The notes: a model not told the origin generated them from the sequence alone. A DNA stretch of 64,000 bases from Streptomyces sp. CB01635 (GCF_002803065.1 NZ_NNBL01000003.1:124001-188000), one strand, 5' to 3'. Positions 1 through 8,174 are shown, numbered from the stretch's first letter. Translations and numbers: made by a program.

Positions 1-288
1 CTCGCCGGGGATCTCGAAGAAGATCAGCGGCGTACGCCCGGGTGCGCGCAGGACCTCCACCCGCAGGCCCGGCAGTGGCACGTCCCGCAGCCACGCTGCC
101 GTCGCGTCGACGGCCCGGTCGAGGTGGCCGTGGGCCTCCCAGTCCGGGTCGTACGCGGGACTGACCGCCGGGATACGGATGTGCTCATGGATCAGGGGGA
201 GCACATCCGTGTCCCACTGCTTGTCGCAGAAGTCCCGTACGGGACCGGCGTCCGCCACGGCACCGGCCACGGCTCGCGGCTCAGGCAT
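1..288 (-). CDS. M20-family metallopeptidase, N-terminal part (runs off window edge)
   Basis: The 96 visible codons read as the N-terminus of an M20/M25/M40 metallo-hydrolase. The segment 'PLIHEHIRIPAVSPAYDPDW' is typical of the region before the zinc-binding core, which lies beyond base 1. The family hydrolyses dipeptides, N-acyl amino acids or carbamoyl amides in the cytoplasm with two metal ions. The ATG at 288 overlaps the stop of the upstream DUF917 gene by 8 bases, so the two are very likely translationally coupled and belong to one operon with the OPT transporter. I infer that it processes a compound brought in by that transporter. Substrate and catalytic residues cannot be judged from this fragment. 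Confidence 0.8.
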   Translation of the reverse strand, partial: MPEPRAVAGAVADAGPVRDFCDKQWDTDVLPLIHEHIRIPAVSPAYDPDWEAHGHLDRAVDATAAWLRDVPLPGLRVEVLRAPGRTPLIFFEIPGE

Positions 289-1345
289 CGGCGAGGATCT
301 TCGCCACCGGGGCGAACTCGATGCCGAGCAGTGCCTCCACCGGCGCGTACACCTCGGGCATGAACATCGTCGTGGAGAGCTGGAGGTTCTCGGCCGGGGC
401 GACGAGGACGCTGATCTGCTTGCCGACCTCGACATCGGCGGAGGCGAGTGGCTGCCCGGCCTCGTCGAACGTCGTGATCAGGTCGGGGAAGGACGCCTTG
501 CGCTCGCCGCCGGCCTCGAAGGCCATGTACTCGTTGACGAAGTGCAGCGTCGTTCCCTCCGCGTCGTCCAGCACCGCGACGCCGACGTCCAGGCCCTCGC
601 GCTGCTCGCAGCGGTACTCGCGCACCGTGCCGGTCACCGCTATCTCACCGCCCAGGTGCCCCGCGGCGCCCGCCGGGCCGTTCCCAAGGAAGCGGTGACC
701 GAGCTCGATGGCGAAGCTGATCGCGCCGGGTGCGCCGTTCTGCACGGCGTAGCCGACCTCGACCGGGTTGCGGGCCACGCCCACCCAGCCGCCCGCCTCG
801 ACCGAGGCGCGCCGGACGACGTTCGAGGTGGCGTCCAGGGTGCCGGAGACCGCGCCCTCGACGTACGCGTACGGCTTGCCGCCCGCGTAGCCCTGGTAGG
901 ACCGGTAGCCGTCCCGCGCGTGCAGGCCCATCGCGCCCATCTGACTGGACGGGTGAGCGCGGCCGTTGCAGGCCAGGTCGATGACGGGCAGGCCGGTCAT
1001 CGCCGAGTGGAACCAGCCGTTGATGGTGGTCTCGGCCCCGTTCTCGTTCGTGTGGATCGCGACGAGCTCGCGCGGCAGGTCGCGGCGGAGCAGTTCCAGG
1101 GCGCGCAACAGGTGGGTCGGCAGCACCTGCGGGTCGGGCGCGGCAGGGGCGCCCACCAGGGCCACGGTCGCGGTCAGGTCGTCGGCCGCGAACTCGTCGG
1201 CGGTCCACAGCTCGGGCGCGCCGACCTGGAGGGCCAGGTCGGCGGTGCGCAGGCCCCGCTCGACGAACCCGCCGCCGCCTCCGCCCAGTACGGCTCCGCC
1301 GTACACGGCCGCGCGGATGTCGTCGTGGGTCAACTGTCGCTTCAC
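281..1345 (-). CDS. DUF917 family protein (S-methyl-thiohydantoin desulfurase-type)
   Basis: This 354-residue protein starts at a GTG (VKRQLTHDDI). It has the family's glycine-rich N-terminus (GGAVLGGGGGGF) and the stretch 'AMTGLPVIDLACNGRAHPSS', characteristic of DUF917. As I recall, Pfam now splits the family into S-Me-THD N and C domains after an enzyme acting on S-methyl thiohydantoin; some members are annotated as hydantoinase-related. It is cytoplasmic, with no signal peptide or membrane segments. It sits between the OPT transporter (107-base gap) and the M20 peptidase (8-base overlap). DUF917, OPT and AroM-type genes occur together in other bacteria, which supports a role in catabolism of an imported peptide-like or hydantoin-like compound. 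The exact reaction is not known from sequence. The reading frame continues upstream of 1345, but similarity begins at this GTG. Confidence 0.85.
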   Translation of the reverse strand: MKRQLTHDDIRAAVYGGAVLGGGGGGFVERGLRTADLALQVGAPELWTADEFAADDLTATVALVGAPAAPDPQVLPTHLLRALELLRRDLPRELVAIHTNENGAETTINGWFHSAMTGLPVIDLACNGRAHPSSQMGAMGLHARDGYRSYQGYAGGKPYAYVEGAVSGTLDATSNVVRRASVEAGGWVGVARNPVEVGYAVQNGAPGAISFAIELGHRFLGNGPAGAAGHLGGEIAVTGTVREYRCEQREGLDVGVAVLDDAEGTTLHFVNEYMAFEAGGERKASFPDLITTFDEAGQPLASADVEVGKQISVLVAPAENLQLSTTMFMPEVYAPVEALLGIEFAPVAKILADA

Positions 1346-1376
1346 GGGGGTCTCCCAGGGTGGTTCTGTGCAGGAT

Positions 1377-1412
1377 GTGCGAGAGGACGGACGGGTGCGA
1401 GAGGACGGACGG
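1377..1412. repeat. perfect 18-bp tandem duplication
   Basis: The unit GTGCGAGAGGACGGACGG occurs twice back to back, with no mismatch, in the 107-base spacer between the OPT and DUF917 genes. It lies upstream of the DUF917 start on the transcribed strand and could be replication slippage. No function is evident. Confidence 0.9.
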
Positions 1413-1452
1413 GGGCGTCGTCCGGTCGTGGGTGTCCGGTTACGGCGTCCGG

Positions 1453-3099
1453 CTACTTGGCGGCCTTGAACACGCCGTTGCCGAACGAGTAGAGGGCGTC
1501 TCCGGCGATCGCGCCGCCCGCGAAGACCTCCAGGTCTTCCTTGGCCTTCGGGCCGAGCACGCGCGGGGCGAGGACACGGACGGCGATGCCGGCGGCGACC
1601 ATCCAGCCGGCCATCGGCGTGGTGATCAACAAGCCGGTCGCGAGCAGGATGCCGAGCTGGCGCCTTGAGCCACCGACGATCTGCACGATCGCGCCGGGGA
1701 TCGCCCACAGGGCGAGGTGCTGGGCGGTCTCCACGGACGGGCCCGCCTTGATCGCGGCGACGTACGCCGCGTCGATCGGGGCGGTCTGCCCGTTGTCGAA
1801 GAACATCCGGTACGAGACGAGGACGACGACGATGGCGACGCCGAAGCCGATCATCGCGGCGATCAGCTGCTGGCGGCGGCCCTCCAGCTCGAAGGCCGGG
1901 TCGGCGTTCTCGCCGCGCAACAGGTGGCCCGCCTTGAGGTCGTAGCCCATGTCGGCGAAGGCCGGACCGGTCGCGGCGGTGAAGCCGGACAGGACGACGA
2001 GCGCTTCGGGCGGGAATCCGATGAGGATGCCGAGCAGCAGCGTGATCAGGGCGATCGCGAAGGCCGGGAACCAGCCGGAGTGCATGGAGGCGATACCGAC
2101 GAGCAGCTCGTGCACGAACGCGGCGACGGTGGCGTACACGAGGAACCCGATCAGCATGCCGGGGCTCATGTGTGCCGCGGCGCCGGTGCCGAACGCGAGC
2201 AGGATCGAGATGACGAGGTAGGCGCCGAAACCCAGGCGCATCGAGCGGCCCAGGCGCTGCGCGCCGTCCCGGGTGCCTTCCGGCGCGCCGGCCGGTGCGG
2301 CCGCGCGGGCCTCGTCGGCCGCGGTGCGCCGGGCCTTGAGAATGGTGCGGCCGACCTGGACCAGGGCGACCACACCGGCGCCGATCATCATGCCGTGCGG
2401 CAGGTACATCGCGTTCAGATCGAGGCCGAACAGCGGCTCGGCGTACTGGGTGAACAGCAGGCCGACGCCGAAGGCGGCCATGGCCGCGAACCCGCCGATG
2501 AGCGCCACGCCGAACGCCGACATCGGCAGTGTGAACACGGCGCCGGCCAGTCCGGTCAGCAGGCCGAGGCCGAGCACCTTGGCGCGTCGGCCGCCCTCGT
2601 CGCCCGCCTTGATCGCCTCGGCGGCGGCGAGACCGGGCGGCCAGGGGTTCTTCGCGGGGAAGGCCGGGGTGTCGTACATGCGGTAGAGCAGCCAGGCGTC
2701 GACCAGCATCGCGGCGGCGACACCGATCAGCATCGGGATGATCATGTTGTCCATCCCGAACAGGAACGGGATGCCGATCGGCAGGAACAGGCTGTTCGCG
2801 GCGCCGAACGTGGCCGAGGAGATGCTGGTCTGCGCCAGGTTCTGGGCGTGCACCGAGCGGAATCCGCGCAACCGGACGAGCGGCACCCGGGCCAGGGTCA
2901 TCGCGGCCAGCGCGCCGATCAGCGAAGTGCTGGGGGTGACGCCGAGCGTGGCGAGCAGCTGTACGCCCACGACGGCGCCGAACACGCTGAGCACCACGGT
3001 GAGGATCAGGTTGCCGGGTGCGAGGGCGCGGGGGTGGTGTCGCCCCTGACTCGCGGTGTGCGAGGTCTCGGCCTGGGGCGCGGCGTCAGTGCGGCTCAT
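1453..3099 (-). CDS. OPT family oligopeptide transporter
   Basis: This 548-residue polytopic membrane protein has about a dozen hydrophobic segments. It carries OPT/YSL-family signatures such as 'FGAANSLFLPIGIPFLFGMDN' region residues and 'GLDLNAMYLPHGMMIGAG'. OPT proteins are proton-coupled importers of small peptides or metal chelates. The ATG at 3099 is preceded by a purine-rich GGGAG/GGAGA region. The gene is the first of a minus-strand operon with DUF917 and M20 peptidase, and is divergent from an IclR regulator. A repeated operator-like sequence lies upstream (3163-3189), and a 7-bp hairpin lies in the probable leader. I infer that it imports the compound consumed by the downstream enzymes. 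Peptide specificity is not readable from sequence. Confidence 0.88.
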   Translation of the reverse strand: MSRTDAAPQAETSHTASQGRHHPRALAPGNLILTVVLSVFGAVVGVQLLATLGVTPSTSLIGALAAMTLARVPLVRLRGFRSVHAQNLAQTSISSATFGAANSLFLPIGIPFLFGMDNMIIPMLIGVAAAMLVDAWLLYRMYDTPAFPAKNPWPPGLAAAEAIKAGDEGGRRAKVLGLGLLTGLAGAVFTLPMSAFGVALIGGFAAMAAFGVGLLFTQYAEPLFGLDLNAMYLPHGMMIGAGVVALVQVGRTILKARRTAADEARAAAPAGAPEGTRDGAQRLGRSMRLGFGAYLVISILLAFGTGAAAHMSPGMLIGFLVYATVAAFVHELLVGIASMHSGWFPAFAIALITLLLGILIGFPPEALVVLSGFTAATGPAFADMGYDLKAGHLLRGENADPAFELEGRRQQLIAAMIGFGVAIVVVLVSYRMFFDNGQTAPIDAAYVAAIKAGPSVETAQHLALWAIPGAIVQIVGGSRRQLGILLATGLLITTPMAGWMVAAGIAVRVLAPRVLGPKAKEDLEVFAGGAIAGDALYSFGNGVFKAAK

Positions 3100-3125
3100 G
3101 GGTCTCCGGTGCTCCCTTGCGGGTC

Positions 3126-3143
3126 GGCGGCTTGTCAGCCGCC
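3126..3143 (-). promoter_or_regulatory. 7-bp hairpin in leader of OPT gene
   Basis: GGCGGCT and AGCCGCC flank a four-base loop, 27 bases before the OPT start codon and downstream of the putative operator. It would form in the OPT transcript leader. No U-tract follows, so it is not an ordinary terminator. A role in mRNA stability or translation is only a possibility. Confidence 0.4.
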
Positions 3144-3162
3144 AGAGGAGGTTCTAAAATCT

Positions 3163-3189
3163 GGAACCAGGTCTTAATTTCTGGATTCC
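3163..3189. promoter_or_regulatory. putative IclR operator upstream of the OPT operon
   Basis: The sequence has the form GGAACCAGG-N8-TCTGGA. The same arrangement, with both blocks and the same spacing, occurs on the opposite strand upstream of aroM (4845-4871). A further TCTGGA begins at 3160, exactly 20 bases before the one at 3180, so half-sites lie on one face of the helix. The site lies in the divergent region between the IclR gene and the OPT operon, as expected for a local IclR regulator. Binding is inferred. Confidence 0.6.
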
Positions 3190-3352
3190 TTTGGATCATC
3201 CATACGGCGTACCGCGCCGTCAAGGGTGCGACCCGGGATCTCGGTATGTGGGCGGCCCGGAGGCGCGGGCGGGGTGCGGTCAGGGGTGCGCCCGGCCGCC
3301 CCTTACGATCGGACGAAACGACTCGGGGGAGCTCGGGGGAGGCGGGAGAACG

Positions 3353-4135
3353 GTGAGCACACTCGCCAACGCGCGCGATGTCCTGCGGTTGATGGCGCGC
3401 CTGCAGCGCGACCTGACCGTGACGGATGTGGCCGGCGCACTGGACCTGCCCAAGAGCTCCGTGTCGCGGACGCTGAGCATGATGGCCGACTACGGCTTCC
3501 TCGACCGGGACCCGGTGAGCCGCGCCTACCGCCCCGGCGAGCTCGTCATGGAGGCCTCGTACCACTTCCGTGCCTCGCGCAGCACGGCCTCCCTCCTGGA
3601 GGAGGAGCTGGCCAGGCTGGTCGCCGACATCGGATACACCGGGTACGTGGACGTGCTGGACGGCGCCGAGTCGCTCGTGCTCCACATGCGGATCGGCACG
3701 GTCGGCGCGCTCCAGGCGTACACCCCGGCCGGTACCCGGGCGCCCGCCTACGCCAGCTCCATGGGCCGCGCGCTGCTCGCCCGTCTGGACGACGCGCAGG
3801 TGCTGCGGCTCGTCGACGCCCGCCTCGAACAGAGCACGGGTTCGGCGCCTCGCACCCCCGGTGAACTGGTCTTCTGCCTGGCCCGGGTGCGCGCCAACGG
3901 CTGGGAGTCCTCGCGCGGCGAGTTCGTGCCGAACGTCGCTGGGATCTCCGCCGCCGTCCTCGACAGCGACACCGGCCAGGTCTTCGGTATCGGGATCGCG
4001 CTGCCCGCCCCCGAGGTTCGCGACGAGAACGAGGCGCGTTTCGGCCGGGCCGTACGCGACGCCGCTCTGCGCGTCGGCAAGCGCATCGGTGACCCGTACT
4101 GGCTGCGCTACGTGGAGTCCGGCGCCGCCCGCTGA
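3353..4135 (+). CDS. IclR family transcriptional regulator
   Basis: The 260-residue protein has an N-terminal winged helix (DVAGALDLPKSSVSRTLSMM, about residues 23-42) and a C-terminal IclR effector domain ending near 'GIGIALPAPE'. That is the normal length for the family, whose members are dimeric repressors or activators controlled by small molecules. I chose the GTG at 3353, preceded by a GGGGGAGGCGGGAG purine tract; the frame is open further upstream but has no better site. It is divergent from the OPT-DUF917-M20 operon and convergent with aroM (10-base gap). Both targets carry a matching operator-like sequence, so it probably controls both units in response to the imported substrate or a breakdown product. 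Confidence 0.9.
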   Translation: MSTLANARDVLRLMARLQRDLTVTDVAGALDLPKSSVSRTLSMMADYGFLDRDPVSRAYRPGELVMEASYHFRASRSTASLLEEELARLVADIGYTGYVDVLDGAESLVLHMRIGTVGALQAYTPAGTRAPAYASSMGRALLARLDDAQVLRLVDARLEQSTGSAPRTPGELVFCLARVRANGWESSRGEFVPNVAGISAAVLDSDTGQVFGIGIALPAPEVRDENEARFGRAVRDAALRVGKRIGDPYWLRYVESGAAR

Positions 4136-4145
4136 GTCCGCCCGG

Positions 4146-4826
4146 TCAGTTCAGCATCGGGCCGAGGGCCGCGCCGACCACAGCAGCCGGTGTCAGTACC
4201 GGCACGGTGACCCCGTCGGCGCGCAGCGCTTTGCGGTGTCGGGTCCCGAAGCCCATGCAGTCGAGCATCAGGGCGGTCGCACCCGCCTCCAGGTGGGTGC
4301 GAGCCGCCGCGCTCAGGGCCAGGTGGTCGTCGGCGTACGGCGAGGCTGTGGCGAAGGCGGGGGCCGGAATGATGTCCCGCCACTTCTCGCGGGCCTCGGT
4401 CACCTGCTCCGGCAGCGGCACGACGATCCCGACCTGACTGCCCCGCAGCACCGTGGCGACGTACCCCGTAACCAGCGCGTCCGGCTCGACGAGCCGTGCC
4501 CGCCGGGTCCGGAGGCCGGAAAACTCGCCCGTGCACAGAAGCACCACGACGTCGGCGCCCTCGTCCTCCACCTGGTCGACGCGGGTTTGCAGCCCGGCCC
4601 CGACGGCCTCGGCGTCCAGCGTCACGGAGCCGCCGTCGGCCAGTCGGCTGAGGAGTGTCGCGCGCCCGCGCGTGGCCGCGAAGCGTGCCTCGACCTCCGG
4701 TCGGGTCAGACCGTCGAGCACTCCGGCGTGCCGTACGCGCGCTGTCGCAGGCAGGTACGCCTCGATGGCCTGGGAAAGGTCCGGGCGTGGGGCCTGACCG
4801 ATGGTCAGAAAGGTCACCGCGTGCAT
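4146..4826 (-). CDS. aroM: AroM family protein
   Basis: This 226-residue protein carries the family hallmark 'TIGQAPRPDL' close to the N-terminus, followed by the 'LLCTGEFSGL' and 'LDCMGFG' segments, in which cysteines sit in racemase-like loops. AroM proteins are distant relatives of the aspartate/glutamate racemase superfamily with unproven reactions. The ATG at 4826 places the motif at the family's usual distance from the start and has GAGG four bases upstream; an in-frame ATG at 4841 is an alternative. It converges on the IclR gene. Its upstream region carries the same operator-like sequence as the OPT operon, linking it to that pathway. A racemase or isomerase step on the imported substrate is a reasonable guess only. 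Confidence 0.85.
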   Translation of the reverse strand: MHAVTFLTIGQAPRPDLSQAIEAYLPATARVRHAGVLDGLTRPEVEARFAATRGRATLLSRLADGGSVTLDAEAVGAGLQTRVDQVEDEGADVVVLLCTGEFSGLRTRRARLVEPDALVTGYVATVLRGSQVGIVVPLPEQVTEAREKWRDIIPAPAFATASPYADDHLALSAAARTHLEAGATALMLDCMGFGTRHRKALRADGVTVPVLTPAAVVGAALGPMLN

Positions 4827-4844
4827 GACGCCTCGCTTCATAAG

Positions 4845-4871
4845 GAGTTCCAGATAATGGATCCTGGTTCC
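4845..4871. promoter_or_regulatory. putative IclR operator upstream of aroM
   Basis: Read on the minus strand this is GGAACCAGG-N8-TCTGGA, the same two blocks at the same 17-base register as at 3163-3189. It lies 19-45 bases upstream of the aroM ATG at 4826, in the expected promoter zone. The shared sequence suggests one regulon for both transcription units. Confidence 0.6.
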
Positions 4872-4953
4872 GTATTAACGTATCCCCACTCGTCGGCTGC
4901 CGGTAGGTGTCTCCCGGTGGTACTCCTCCGGTCCCGGCCCAGGGCATCAATCG

Positions 4954-5046
4954 GCGCCCGCCGACCGGCTCGCCGCCGAGTGCGGTGTGTCCGCGGTGGT
5001 GGTTGTAGCGGTGGAGGAAGTCTTGCCAGGGCTGCGGTGCGTTGAG
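4954..5046 (-). pseudogene. IS481-type transposase C-terminal fragment
   Basis: Thirty-one codons read 'NAPQPWQDFLHRYNHHRGHT', the conserved end of the integrase core in IS481-like transposases, where the YNxHRxHxAL motif follows the catalytic glutamate. Nothing upstream or downstream restores the DDE domain, and no terminal repeats are visible. It is a decayed insertion sequence relic in the gap upstream of aroM. Confidence 0.7.
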
Positions 5047-5117
5047 GGTCGTTCATCGGACCGTCCAGCCGTTACGGCCGGCGAACCGAGTGGTGCGCCG
5101 CATGCCACCTCTGCTAG

Positions 5118-5258
5118 GAGGACGGTGACGGCTTCGTGCCGGACAACTGGCGGTCCCCCTACGACGTGCCCGAGGCGTACGAGATGAAGTTTGCTCCCAA
5201 CCGCGTCGAGGCTGCCCGCCAGGCACAGCTCAATGCAGGCCCGGAACGCGACGGCTGA
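5118..5258 (+). pseudogene. unidentified C-terminal gene fragment (46 codons)
   Basis: After an in-frame stop at 5115-5117 the plus strand reads 'DGFVPDNWRSPYDVPEAYEM' and continues to a TGA. The residue composition and codon use look like real coding sequence, but there is no start codon or ribosome binding site. I do not recognise the family. It looks like the C-terminal remnant of a gene truncated near the adjoining IS481 relic. Confidence 0.35.
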
Positions 5259-5274
5259 GGACGACGACGGTGAC

Positions 5275-5307
5275 GTGCCTCCCCGTCCTGACCGGCCGGG
5301 GAGGCAC
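5275..5307. terminator. intrinsic terminator-like inverted repeat
   Basis: GTGCCTCCCC and GGGGAGGCAC form a perfect 10-bp stem around a 13-base loop, 88 bases beyond the stop of the fucosidase gene. Streptomyces terminators often lack a U-tract. The site could end the fucosidase transcript or plus-strand transcription from the fragment beside it. Confidence 0.6.
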
Positions 5308-5394
5308 GGCTTGTCGATCACCCCGAATCGTGGAGACCCGTCCAGGCGGCCAGCCGCTCGTTGAGGCCGGCCCCGTAGTCGTGTTCGCTGCGGG

Positions 5395-6801
5395 TCAGTG
5401 CAGTTGGCCGATCTCCTTCAGGCGGTCGACGTACAGGTCGGGGATGCGCCCGCTGAGGTCAGGTGCGACGTTCAGCAGGAACAGGGCGTTGCCCTCGTTG
5501 GCCTTCTTGAGGTTGGTGACGATCTCGTCGGCCGGCCGTGGAGCGCCCGTCCCGGTGGTGTGGAACCACGTGCGGTTGGTGTCGAGTGTGTCGCTGGCGT
5601 CGGTGGGGCGGGGGTTGGAGGCCGGCGGCATGCCCTGGACCGGTACCTCGTACACGATGACGTCGGTGGTCCGGAGCGAGCCCTCGTGGTCGTTGTTCGC
5701 GACGACCGTGTGCGGCGAGGTCTTGCGGATCATGTCGCGGACCGGCTGGTAGGGGATCTTGGAGTACGGGATGTTCCAGCCCCAGCCGTCGAACCAGAGG
5801 TAGTCGATCTGCCCGTACTGGGTGAGCAGTTCACGCAACTGGTTCTCGATGAGCTCGGTGCTGTCGCCGTTGTGCCGGTCCCAGATGGAGAAGTAGAGGC
5901 CGACCTTGAGACCGTTGGCGTGCATCGCGTCGACGTATTCGCGGACGATGTCGCCCTTGCCGTTCTTGTACGGGCTGGCGGCGACGGAGTAGTCGGAGTA
6001 CTTCGTCGGCCACAGGGCGAAGCCGTCGTGGTGCTTGGCGGTGAGCACGCCGAACTGCATCCCGGCCGCCTTCATGGACTTCGCCCACTGGTCGGCGTCG
6101 AGGTTCGTCGGGTTGAAGTCCGCGGGGTTGCCGTTGGGGTCGGCCCACTGCTCGTCCTGGTACGTCGACATGTTGAAGTGCATGAACATGCCGAACGGGT
6201 TGTTGTCCACCCACTTCTGAGCGGCCCGGCTGGGCTTGAGGACGGACGTTCCGAAGACCTGGACCTCCGCGAGGGCCAGGTAGCCGCTCCCTTCGAGTTG
6301 TACCCGTACGTAACGGGCCGAGTGCTTCAGGGCGACCTCGGCCGAAGCGCCGTCGAGGGTCCCGAACCGCGTGGCGCTCACGCCGCTCTGCGCCTTTGCC
6401 TCTTCCAGGCCGGCCGAGCCGAAGGGCTTGTCGGAGGTCAGGACCCAGAAGTTCGACAGCCGGTCGGTGCAGCAGTCGGTGCGGTTCCACACGGTGACCT
6501 TGGTGACGTCCTGGCTGCTGCCGAGGTCCGTCTGCCACCACGGCTGTGCCTCCAGCGCGGTGTGCGAGACCGAGTCGGCGTAGTAGCTGCCGTTGTGCTC
6601 ACCGTCGACGGCGCGGGCTGCCGCGCCGTCGTAGGCGGTGCTGCTCTGTGTCGCCCTGGTGCCGATGGCCAGGTCCCGCAGCTCGCTGCCGGCCGGCGGC
6701 GTCGCGTTCGATGTCGCGGCGGAACCGCTCTGAACTCCCGCTGTCAGCAGGGTCAGTACGGCCAGTACGCCGATGAGATACGTCCTTGCGGAGCGTCTCA
6801 C
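5395..6801 (-). CDS. secreted GH29 alpha-L-fucosidase with N-terminal F5/8-type carbohydrate-binding domain
   Basis: The 468-residue precursor starts at a GTG with a strong GAGGAGG site five bases upstream. Residues 1-29 form a Sec signal peptide ending near SGSAA. A discoidin/F5-8-type C domain follows (about 40-190: 'QPWWQTDLGSSQDVTKVTVW'), then a GH29 barrel starting 'WVDNNPFGMFMHF' with the 'TAKHHDGFALWP' motif and the likely nucleophile Asp in 'YLWFDG'. GH29 enzymes release terminal L-fucose from glycans with retention of configuration. The gene is divergent from an ABC transporter operon with a mutarotase and an acid-sugar dehydratase, so the freed fucose is probably taken up and oxidised by the neighbouring proteins. 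An earlier in-frame start would destroy the signal peptide. Confidence 0.92.
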   Translation of the reverse strand: MRRSARTYLIGVLAVLTLLTAGVQSGSAATSNATPPAGSELRDLAIGTRATQSSTAYDGAAARAVDGEHNGSYYADSVSHTALEAQPWWQTDLGSSQDVTKVTVWNRTDCCTDRLSNFWVLTSDKPFGSAGLEEAKAQSGVSATRFGTLDGASAEVALKHSARYVRVQLEGSGYLALAEVQVFGTSVLKPSRAAQKWVDNNPFGMFMHFNMSTYQDEQWADPNGNPADFNPTNLDADQWAKSMKAAGMQFGVLTAKHHDGFALWPTKYSDYSVAASPYKNGKGDIVREYVDAMHANGLKVGLYFSIWDRHNGDSTELIENQLRELLTQYGQIDYLWFDGWGWNIPYSKIPYQPVRDMIRKTSPHTVVANNDHEGSLRTTDVIVYEVPVQGMPPASNPRPTDASDTLDTNRTWFHTTGTGAPRPADEIVTNLKKANEGNALFLLNVAPDLSGRIPDLYVDRLKEIGQLH

Positions 6802-7023
6802 GCCTACCTCCTCGTCGGAGAATTTTCCTATACGATTTCGGCGTGTAAGGGGGATGTCAAGGGGCGCGGCACCCCTCGCGGACACCTGCGTGCTTCGTAT
6901 CAATTGCCGCTATTGTTCCCGTATTTGGGTGGCAACTTCACCGCGCGGTCATGTCACACGTATTGACGCGGCCGCAGCGTCAGCGCACCATCACCCTGCA
7001 AAGATCCTATTGGATTGGGGTGG
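6802..7023. promoter_or_regulatory. divergent promoter region of the fucosidase and sugar ABC operon
   Basis: This 222-base AT-enriched spacer must contain both promoters. CGTAT occurs four times counting both strands (around 6830, 6896, 6920 and 6958), twice as TCGTAT. These might be half-sites for the GntR regulator encoded at the end of the operon. They do not form a clean palindrome, so I do not name an operator. Confidence 0.4.
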
Positions 7024-8130
7024 ATGGGCGTGAAGAACCAGCTCCTGCTGAGAACCGTGGCGCGGGCCGCCGTCGCCGGGACGCTCCTGGCGGCCGGTGC
7101 GGTGGGCTGCACGGTGAAGAACTCCGGGGATCCGGTGAACGCGGGCGCCGGAGCGTCGGCGAGTACGGGCGACGGAACGGCCGAGCTGGCCAACGGCTCG
7201 GGCGTGAAGGTCGCATTGGTCCCCGGCGGGGCGCACCCCTACTTCCAGCCCTGGAAGCAGGCCGGGCGGACAGCCAAGAGCACGTACAAGCTGGGAGGAG
7301 TCACTTTCGACGAGACCGCCGAGTGGGACCAGCAGAAGCAGAACGATCTGCTGTCCTCCCTCGCCGCCCGCGGCTACAACGCCTTCGGTGTCTTCGGTGT
7401 CTCGCCGACCGACATCAACAGCACGTTCGCCCGCCTCAAGTCCCAGGGGCTCCCCGTCGCTTCGCTCGGCTCCTGTCCCGCGGGCACGGTCGACAAGGCG
7501 GACTTCTGTCTGTCGACCGACGTCGAACTCGCCGCGTACAAAGCTGCCAAGGCCGCCATCGACCAGATGGGCGGCAAGGGCACCCTGGTCCATCTGACGG
7601 GCAACAACGTCGACGCCAACACCCAGTTGCGGATCAAGGGCGTGGCGAAGGCGGTCCGCGAGAGCGGCGGGAAGGTGAAACTGCTGCAGACCGTCACGGA
7701 CATCGACAAGGACCTTCAGACGGCGCAGAAGGCGGTCTCCGACCTGATGGCCGCCAAGGGCAAGTCGATCCAGGGCATCGTCGCCACCGCCTACAACCCG
7801 GCGGTCGCCGCCGCGGGCGCGGTGCGGAGTTCCGGGTCGAAGGCCAAGGTCATCGCGATCGACGACGACGCCAAGATCCTCAGCTCGATCAGGAACGGCT
7901 CCGTGAGCGCGACCGTCGTACAGAACCCGGTCGGCCAGGCCGACATCGGGTCCTGGGTGCTCGCCCTGCTGCAGACCAAGCAGTGCACGATGCGGACCCC
8001 CGGCGTCACGGTCGACTCGGGGTCGTTCGTGGTGACCAAGGAGAACGTCGCCGACTACGACACCGCCCGCAAGGCCAAGACCGCCGTGCTGAAGAAGAAG
8101 TTCGCCGACGAGCTGCTCAACTGCCGCTGA
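7024..8130 (+). CDS. sugar ABC transporter substrate-binding lipoprotein
   Basis: The 368-residue protein has a lipoprotein signal peptide with lipobox GAVGC (Cys about residue 28). A type I periplasmic-binding fold of the ribose-binding class follows (VALVPGGAHPYFQPW at the N-lobe; 'IVATAYNPAVAAAGAV' in the second lobe). It would be anchored outside the membrane and deliver a monosaccharide to the permeases encoded downstream. ATG 7024 follows GGGGTGG; a TTG at 7015 is possible but unlikely. The gene heads an operon with a dehydratase, two permeases, an ATPase, a mutarotase and GntR, and is divergent from a fucosidase. L-fucose, or a similar 6-deoxyhexose, is the inferred ligand. Confidence 0.88.
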   Translation: MGVKNQLLLRTVARAAVAGTLLAAGAVGCTVKNSGDPVNAGAGASASTGDGTAELANGSGVKVALVPGGAHPYFQPWKQAGRTAKSTYKLGGVTFDETAEWDQQKQNDLLSSLAARGYNAFGVFGVSPTDINSTFARLKSQGLPVASLGSCPAGTVDKADFCLSTDVELAAYKAAKAAIDQMGGKGTLVHLTGNNVDANTQLRIKGVAKAVRESGGKVKLLQTVTDIDKDLQTAQKAVSDLMAAKGKSIQGIVATAYNPAVAAAGAVRSSGSKAKVIAIDDDAKILSSIRNGSVSATVVQNPVGQADIGSWVLALLQTKQCTMRTPGVTVDSGSFVVTKENVADYDTARKAKTAVLKKKFADELLNCR

Positions 8131-8174
8131 CCGCCGGCCCCGTACCCCTGCACCTCCCGTACACCCGGAGTCCC

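Noticed and set aside
5398-6966. A 522-codon plus-strand frame opposite the fucosidase
   Set aside because: Antisense to a gene with a clear signal peptide, two domains and a ribosome site; no domain in the plus frame.
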